This document shows, piece after piece, positions 6,484 to 10,711 of a DNA stretch of 10,711 nt (positions are counted from its first letter, which is position 1; each line of letters opens with the position of its first letter). Below the pieces are notes generated by a model that saw only the letters and a program-made list of their open reading frames with translations, searched no databases and had not been told where the DNA came from. The position numbers and the translations under genes were made by a program. The stretch lies in contig JAITVM010000162.1 of NCBI GenBank assembly GCA_031285815.1, forward strand, positions 1-10,711, written 5' to 3'. This stretch comes from Clostridiales bacterium. GTDB lineage: Bacteria > Bacillota > Clostridia > Lachnospirales > JAITVM01.

Positions 6484-7065
6484 TCATAGTACCCGGATAT
6501 CATCTGAGGCTTCCTCCCCAGTATCTTTTGGGGGCACATAATTCGAATTAAGCTCATTAACCTTGACCGTTATTTGTGATACATCAATACCCAGTGATGA
6601 TTTCAAAGTGGACGCAATCTTATCTTGTACAGCCTCCGTTAAACCTGCTAAGCTATTTGTATCATTTATTGAAAGGCGGACAAAAACTTTTATTTTAGAC
6701 GGCAGCTTATTCAGCTTCACGCGGACAAAGGAATAGTTAACCCCTTTTAAATCTGAAAAGCTGTGCCTGGCTGTAGATTCAACTGTCCGTTTAGAAAATT
6801 GGAGCTCGCCTTTAGCTTTTTTAATAATTAACAGATTTGATTTGCTAGGCATAATTAATACTACCACTAATAACAATAAAAACAATGCCCCAATTGCTAT
6901 ACAAAACCCAGCCAGTATATAATCGGGCCAAAGCCTGCCCTCGCGGTATGCCCCAACTATATCAGAAACAGCTGGGATATTATAAAATTGAGACAGCAAA
7001 CAAAAAGACAGCGCTAACCCAACTAATAATACAAATACTAATAAAACCTTATATAAACGCCCCAT
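6484..7065 (-). CDS. amaP: Alkaline shock response membrane anchor protein AmaP
   Basis: A 193-residue protein with a transmembrane hairpin (helices about 5-27 and 49-71) followed by a cytoplasmic domain of about 100 residues that is itself distantly Asp23-like: KGELQFSKRTVEST, then VRVKLNKLPSKIKVFVRLSI, then LTEAVQDKIASTLKSSLGI and ITVKVNEL. This architecture is that of AmaP, which recruits Asp23 to the membrane in S. aureus. The C-terminal ~20 residues are acidic. The start is set at ATG 7065, with GGGGG six bases upstream. A longer in-frame GTG at 7089 has no ribosome site. It is the first gene of a four-gene operon continuing with the DUF2273, asp23 and YiiX-like genes. Confidence 0.88.
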   Translation of the reverse strand: MGRLYKVLLVFVLLVGLALSFCLLSQFYNIPAVSDIVGAYREGRLWPDYILAGFCIAIGALFLLLLVVVLIMPSKSNLLIIKKAKGELQFSKRTVESTARHSFSDLKGVNYSFVRVKLNKLPSKIKVFVRLSINDTNSLAGLTEAVQDKIASTLKSSLGIDVSQITVKVNELNSNYVPPKDTGEEASDDIRVL

Positions 7066-7143
7066 ATCAGACCCCCATCTACTGCCCACAGTTGGGCATA
7101 ACGCAAATATATAACCGCTATATATATTTTATCATTAAAATCT

Positions 7144-7149
7144 ATTATA
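7144..7149 (-). promoter_or_regulatory. Candidate -10 box for the amaP operon
   Basis: A perfect TATAAT lies on the minus strand 79 bases before the amaP ATG, in the gap after the ABC-operon terminator. No good -35 box is found 16-18 bases upstream (TTATTT at best). A TTGGTG nearby would instead pair with a weak TGATAA box. No sigma-B-like GTTT/GGGTAT pair was seen, so stress-sigma control is not supported by the sequence. The promoter is expected here, but its exact position is uncertain. Confidence 0.3.
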
Positions 7150-7174
7150 TTACACCAATTTTATTAAATAATTT

Positions 7175-7211
7175 AAAAGGTTGAGCCTAATCTAAAAAAG
7201 CTCAACCTTTT
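7175..7211 (-). terminator. Intrinsic terminator of the ABC exporter operon
   Basis: A perfect 12-bp inverted repeat, AAAAGGTTGAGC (7175-7186) with GCTCAACCTTTT (7200-7211), encloses a 13-base loop. It starts 19 bases downstream of the minus-strand stop codon at 7230. In that direction the stem is followed by an AT-rich run (AAATTATTTAAT) after the T4 at the stem base, giving a moderate T tract. It separates the ABC operon from the amaP operon on the same strand. Confidence 0.8.
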
Positions 7212-7229
7212 ATGGGCTACAAATTTTAC

Positions 7230-9053
7230 TCAAACCTGTGATAAAACCCTTTGCCCTTCTTCTTCAATAAATTGATTTGTGTATAAGTTATAATAATACC
7301 CCTTTTGCTTAAGTAATTGGTTATGGCTGCCGCTTTCTTTTATCATGCCATTTTTAATAACTAAGATTTTATCACAAAAACGTATTGTCGAAAGCCTATG
7401 GGCAATTATAAAACTGGTCCTGCCTTTCAAAGCCGCTTCTATTGCCCGTTGGATTTTTTGTTCTGTCTCAGTATCAACCGCTGAAGTAGCTTCATCCAAA
7501 ATAAATATAGATGGGTCGGATATTATAGCCCTGGCAAATGATATGAGCTGCCTCTGCCCAGAAGAGAGCCTGCTCCCGCCTTCCCCAACTTCTGTATCAT
7601 ACCCGTTTTCAAAGCCCATAATAAAACCATGTGCGTTTACCAATTTAGCGGCTTTAATTATTTCCTTGTCTGTAGCGTCCAGCTTGCCAAAACGTATATT
7701 TTCTTTTATGCTCCCGCTAAATAAATGGGTACCCTGTAACACATAGCCTAAATTAGAATGCAAAAACGATTGGCTATAATCCCGGTAATCCTGGCCATCA
7801 ATATAAATCTCGCCTGATACGGGCTCGTAAAACCTACAAATTAAGTTCACAATGGTTGATTTGCCAGAACCTGTTTCACCCACAAGCGCAATTTTTGACC
7901 CACTGTCAACTTTTAAGTTGAAATTATTTAATACTTTCTCGTTTTTGTTGTAATAAAAAGAAACATTTTTAAATACTATATTGCCTTTTAGTTTATAATG
8001 GTTTTCATACTTGGGGTTAAAGGAGCCGCCAAATTTTTCAATTGACCCCTTAGTGTCTTTTATCATGGGCTCTTCTTCCAAAAGCGAAAAAGTACGCTCC
8101 GCCGATGCCTGGGCAGACTGCATATCTGAAAAAATCCTCGCCAGCGATTTTACCGGCTCAAATATCTGCATAATATAATTAATAAAAACATACAAAGTTG
8201 TAATATCAATAACCCCATTTAAAAACTCAGTGCCGCCCACGTCAATGACAATAGCTAAGCCAACACTTGATATAACTGTAACCAATGGCAAATAAACAGC
8301 AGAATACATCATCACTTTAAGCGAAGCGGCTTTCATGCTATTCGTCAAAACTTCAAACTCATCAAAATTCCGCGATTCCCTAACAAGGGTTTTTGTAGTT
8401 TTGACACCGTTTATACTTTCATTAATAACACCTGTTATTTTTGAATTTATTTTCCTTGTTTCCCTATACCCTTTTAAAATCTTTAGCTGAAAGAAAAAAG
8501 ATACAACAAGTAAAACAGGGAAAACTACCAGAGAATATAATGCAATCCGCCTATTTAGGATAAACATATTAATTATACAAAATATTATAATAGCAGCCGA
8601 CCAAAAAATATCCAGAATTGCCCAAGCAATAACGTCGCCTATCCTTTGTACGTCGGTAGTCATCCTTGACACTATCCAGCCAACAGGGGTTTTATCATAA
8701 TAAGAAAATGAAAGCTCCTGCAATTTTTTAAAACCCTGCTCCCTTATGTCATGGACAATACCCACTTCAATTTTGCCGGCATTGCAGACAAACAAATATA
8801 TTAATAAGCTCTGCACTAAAAAAAGCACTATATATAATAAAATAAACGAAATAGGCAAATCTTTATTCTGGACATATTCCTTTATAGCAAATGAATTTAT
8901 CAGCGGGAACAGAGTATCGCAAAAGGCAATTGCTATATTTAATGCAATAACTGCTAGCATAGTTTTGTTATGCTTTTTAACTGTTTTTAATATTTTCGCC
9001 CAAAGGTTTAAATTAAGTTTTTTTGTAAACTCCTGCTCTTCAAACGGCTGCAA
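7230..9053 (-). CDS. ABC exporter half-transporter, catalytically intact subunit of a heterodimer
   Basis: A 607-residue half-transporter. The six-helix membrane domain covers about residues 30-310. The nucleotide-binding domain follows, with Walker A GETGSGKST (392-400), Q-loop Q440, signature LSSGQ (496-500), Walker B IFILDE with catalytic E521, D-loop SAVD, and switch H552 (AHRLST). The second signature glycine is replaced by Ser (LSSGQ instead of LSGGQ). Together with the degenerate Walker B and switch residues of the partner, this is the pattern of asymmetric multidrug-type exporters (TM287/TM288, BmrC/BmrD): this subunit is the TM288/BmrD-like one. Its start is TTG 9053, directly after the partner's TAA stop, with GAGGTGG five bases upstream inside the partner's last codons, so translation is coupled. 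Substrate is unknown; lipids, drugs or peptides are all possible. A terminator follows. Confidence 0.93.
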   Translation of the reverse strand: MQPFEEQEFTKKLNLNLWAKILKTVKKHNKTMLAVIALNIAIAFCDTLFPLINSFAIKEYVQNKDLPISFILLYIVLFLVQSLLIYLFVCNAGKIEVGIVHDIREQGFKKLQELSFSYYDKTPVGWIVSRMTTDVQRIGDVIAWAILDIFWSAAIIIFCIINMFILNRRIALYSLVVFPVLLVVSFFFQLKILKGYRETRKINSKITGVINESINGVKTTKTLVRESRNFDEFEVLTNSMKAASLKVMMYSAVYLPLVTVISSVGLAIVIDVGGTEFLNGVIDITTLYVFINYIMQIFEPVKSLARIFSDMQSAQASAERTFSLLEEEPMIKDTKGSIEKFGGSFNPKYENHYKLKGNIVFKNVSFYYNKNEKVLNNFNLKVDSGSKIALVGETGSGKSTIVNLICRFYEPVSGEIYIDGQDYRDYSQSFLHSNLGYVLQGTHLFSGSIKENIRFGKLDATDKEIIKAAKLVNAHGFIMGFENGYDTEVGEGGSRLSSGQRQLISFARAIISDPSIFILDEATSAVDTETEQKIQRAIEAALKGRTSFIIAHRLSTIRFCDKILVIKNGMIKESGSHNQLLKQKGYYYNLYTNQFIEEEGQRVLSQV

Positions 9054-10711
9054 TTAAACCACCTCACTTGTCAATTCGTCTTCAAGCCTATTCTGTATGC
9101 CCCATACCCTTTTATACAGGCCCTCTTTGGCAATAAGCTGTTCGTGGTTCCCGGTTGCTGTTATTAAACCATTTTCCATAACCAAAATTATGTCTGCATT
9201 TTTTATTGTGTTAACCCTTTGGGATATTAAAAAAGTAATTTTATCCCCGCCCCAAAACTTAAGGCCCCTCCTTATTTGGGCATCTGTTTCCGTATCGACT
9301 GCCGATAGGCTATCGTCAAAAATTACCACCGGGCTATTCTTAATAAGCGCCCTGGCAATAGCTACCCTCTGCTTCTGCCCGCCTGAAAGGGTAACCCCTT
9401 TTTCCCCAACAACTGTATCATATCCGTTTTCAAAAGAAGTAATTACATTATGTACAGATGCAAGCTGGGTAACGTCATATATCTCTGAATCAAATGCCCC
9501 ATATTTGGCCATTTTAATATTTTCTTTTATTGTGCGTGAAAACAAAAATGGGTCCTGAAGCACTACACCAATATTTTTCCTCAAATACCTTTTTTCAATA
9601 TTTTTTAGCTCTGTGCCATTTATAGTAATTGAGCCAGACGAATAATCATAGAGCCTTAATAATAAATGCATTAGCGTAGATTTCCCCGAACCAGTCGAAC
9701 CTAATATAGCCACTGTCTGCCCCGGCTTTACTTCAAAGCTTATATTGTTTAATAAATAATTATTGTCCCCATCGAATTTAAAGTATACATTATTAAAAAT
9801 TATACTGCCGCACAAATCAGGTTTTACAACATCATCAGCTTCTTTTTCCTCTTCTTCGTTCAAAACTTCAAACACACGGTTTAGAGAAACCTGCATTTTC
9901 CCAAAATCGCTTAGGAGCCTGCCAAGCTGCCTAACCGGCCAAATCAGCATTGTTACATATGTAATAAATAAAATTAATGTCCCAACTGTAATCAGCCCCC
10001 TGTCAGCCATCAGTATGCTCGAAAATACTACGATAGCTATCTGTGACAGGCAGACGACATCCGAAGCCCCCCAAAAAAAAGCCAAATGCTTAATTAATTT
10101 ATATACCAGTGCTTTAAATTCTTTATTGTTCTTTTGAAATTTATCCATTTCGTAGTTTTCCCGCGCAAAAGCCCTAACCACCCGCACTGCGGTCAAATTT
10201 TCTTGAAGTGTAGTCGTCAGTTCGCCTTCTTTTATATCCACTTCCCGAAATGTCTTTTTAACATTTTTGTAGAAGGCATAGGATATAACTATTAAAAATG
10301 GCATGGTAACAACAGAAAGGAGTGTAAGCCTAGTATTTATGTTAAGCATAATCACTATGCTTGTTATTACCATAAATATTACCCTCACAATCTCAACCGC
10401 TTGTATGCTTATAAATTTCCTGATAGTCTCTACATCCGATGTGCACCTTTGAATCAAATCGCCTGTTTGTGAATTATTTAAATATTCATACGGCAGCTTT
10501 TGCATATGGTCATAAAGTTTATCTTTTAAGAATTTGATAGAAGACTCCGACGCTAAAGAAGCGCTAATTTCTTTTATAAAAGTGAAAACAGCATTAATTA
10601 AACATATACCAATAATAATTAAGCTCGAAACTATCAAATTCTGCTTAAAATACCCTATGCCGGCATTGTTTACTAAAGTAGCAATAGCCTTTGGCAATAC
10701 TACTGGCTTTG
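9054..10711 (-). CDS. ABC exporter half-transporter, degenerate-site subunit (N-terminus outside window)
   Basis: The frame is open to the right-hand edge with 551 residues visible. The first visible residues (KPVVLPKAIATLVNNAGIG) resemble the end of the first membrane helix, so perhaps 30-50 residues and the start codon lie outside. The membrane domain ends near visible residue 275. The nucleotide-binding domain has Walker A GSTGSGKST (337-345), Q-loop Q385 (LQDPF) and a canonical signature LSGGQ (441-445). Walker B ends in D465-D466 (VVIFDD), so the catalytic Glu is Asp, and the switch His is Gln (ISQRVNT, Q497). These substitutions make one of the two composite ATP sites hydrolytically weak, as in TM287/BmrC-type subunits. 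The stop codon TAA directly abuts the TTG start of the partner gene, and the pair should form one heterodimeric exporter in the cytoplasmic membrane. Confidence 0.93.
   Translation of the reverse strand, partial: KPVVLPKAIATLVNNAGIGYFKQNLIVSSLIIIGICLINAVFTFIKEISASLASESSIKFLKDKLYDHMQKLPYEYLNNSQTGDLIQRCTSDVETIRKFISIQAVEIVRVIFMVITSIVIMLNINTRLTLLSVVTMPFLIVISYAFYKNVKKTFREVDIKEGELTTTLQENLTAVRVVRAFARENYEMDKFQKNNKEFKALVYKLIKHLAFFWGASDVVCLSQIAIVVFSSILMADRGLITVGTLILFITYVTMLIWPVRQLGRLLSDFGKMQVSLNRVFEVLNEEEEKEADDVVKPDLCGSIIFNNVYFKFDGDNNYLLNNISFEVKPGQTVAILGSTGSGKSTLMHLLLRLYDYSSGSITINGTELKNIEKRYLRKNIGVVLQDPFLFSRTIKENIKMAKYGAFDSEIYDVTQLASVHNVITSFENGYDTVVGEKGVTLSGGQKQRVAIARALIKNSPVVIFDDSLSAVDTETDAQIRRGLKFWGGDKITFLISQRVNTIKNADIILVMENGLITATGNHEQLIAKEGLYKRVWGIQNRLEDELTSEVV

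Noticed and set aside
7066..7174. Sigma-B-type stress promoter for the amaP operon
   Set aside because: No GTTT/GGGTAT-like pair with suitable spacing was found; only a bare TATAAT is visible.
9054..10711. Possible complete gene starting at an internal TTG at 10697
   Set aside because: The frame remains open beyond that codon to the window edge, and the protein lacks the first membrane helix expected of an ABC exporter, so the true start lies outside the window.

Overview
The window is AT-rich DNA (roughly one third G+C by eye) from a low-GC Firmicute, most likely a Clostridia-type anaerobe. This rests on the Asp23/AmaP/DUF2273 envelope module, an HD-GYP protein with a small C-terminal barrel-like tail, purine-rich Shine-Dalgarno sites and frequent GTG/TTG starts. 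No tRNA, rRNA, CRISPR array, insertion sequence or phage gene was seen. Genus and species cannot be read from the window.

Layout. (1) Positions 1-1822, minus strand: the N-terminal part of a two-helix membrane protein with a GAF domain, cut by the window edge and preceded by a near-consensus promoter. Upstream of it lies a complete HD-GYP phosphodiesterase, so this end is a signalling locus. (2) Positions 1823-2025: a divergent intergenic region. (3) Positions 2026-4518, plus strand: a compact three-gene operon of integral membrane proteins, namely an AI-2E/PerM-family transporter, a CPBP (CAAX-type) intramembrane protease with an unusual C-terminal extension, and a previously uncalled 50-residue membrane microprotein with a strong ribosome binding site. 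It ends at a perfect 12-bp hairpin that can serve both converging operons. (4) Positions 4577-7065, minus strand: an envelope-stress operon in the order amaP, DUF2273, asp23, and a membrane-anchored permuted NlpC/P60 (YiiX/YycO-type) enzyme. (5) Positions 7230-10711, minus strand: two adjacent ABC half-transporters forming a heterodimeric exporter with one degenerate and one intact ATP site, followed by a terminator.

Working together. Almost every gene is membrane-associated or a signalling protein. AmaP and DUF2273 should tether Asp23 to the cytoplasmic membrane, and the co-transcribed YiiX-like enzyme is the unexplained fourth partner. The plus-strand trio pairs a permease, an intramembrane protease and a microprotein that could be a partner or substrate. 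These links are inferences from gene order. The families are known; the least familiar parts are the fourth gene of the Asp23 operon, the C-terminal extension of the protease, and the microprotein.
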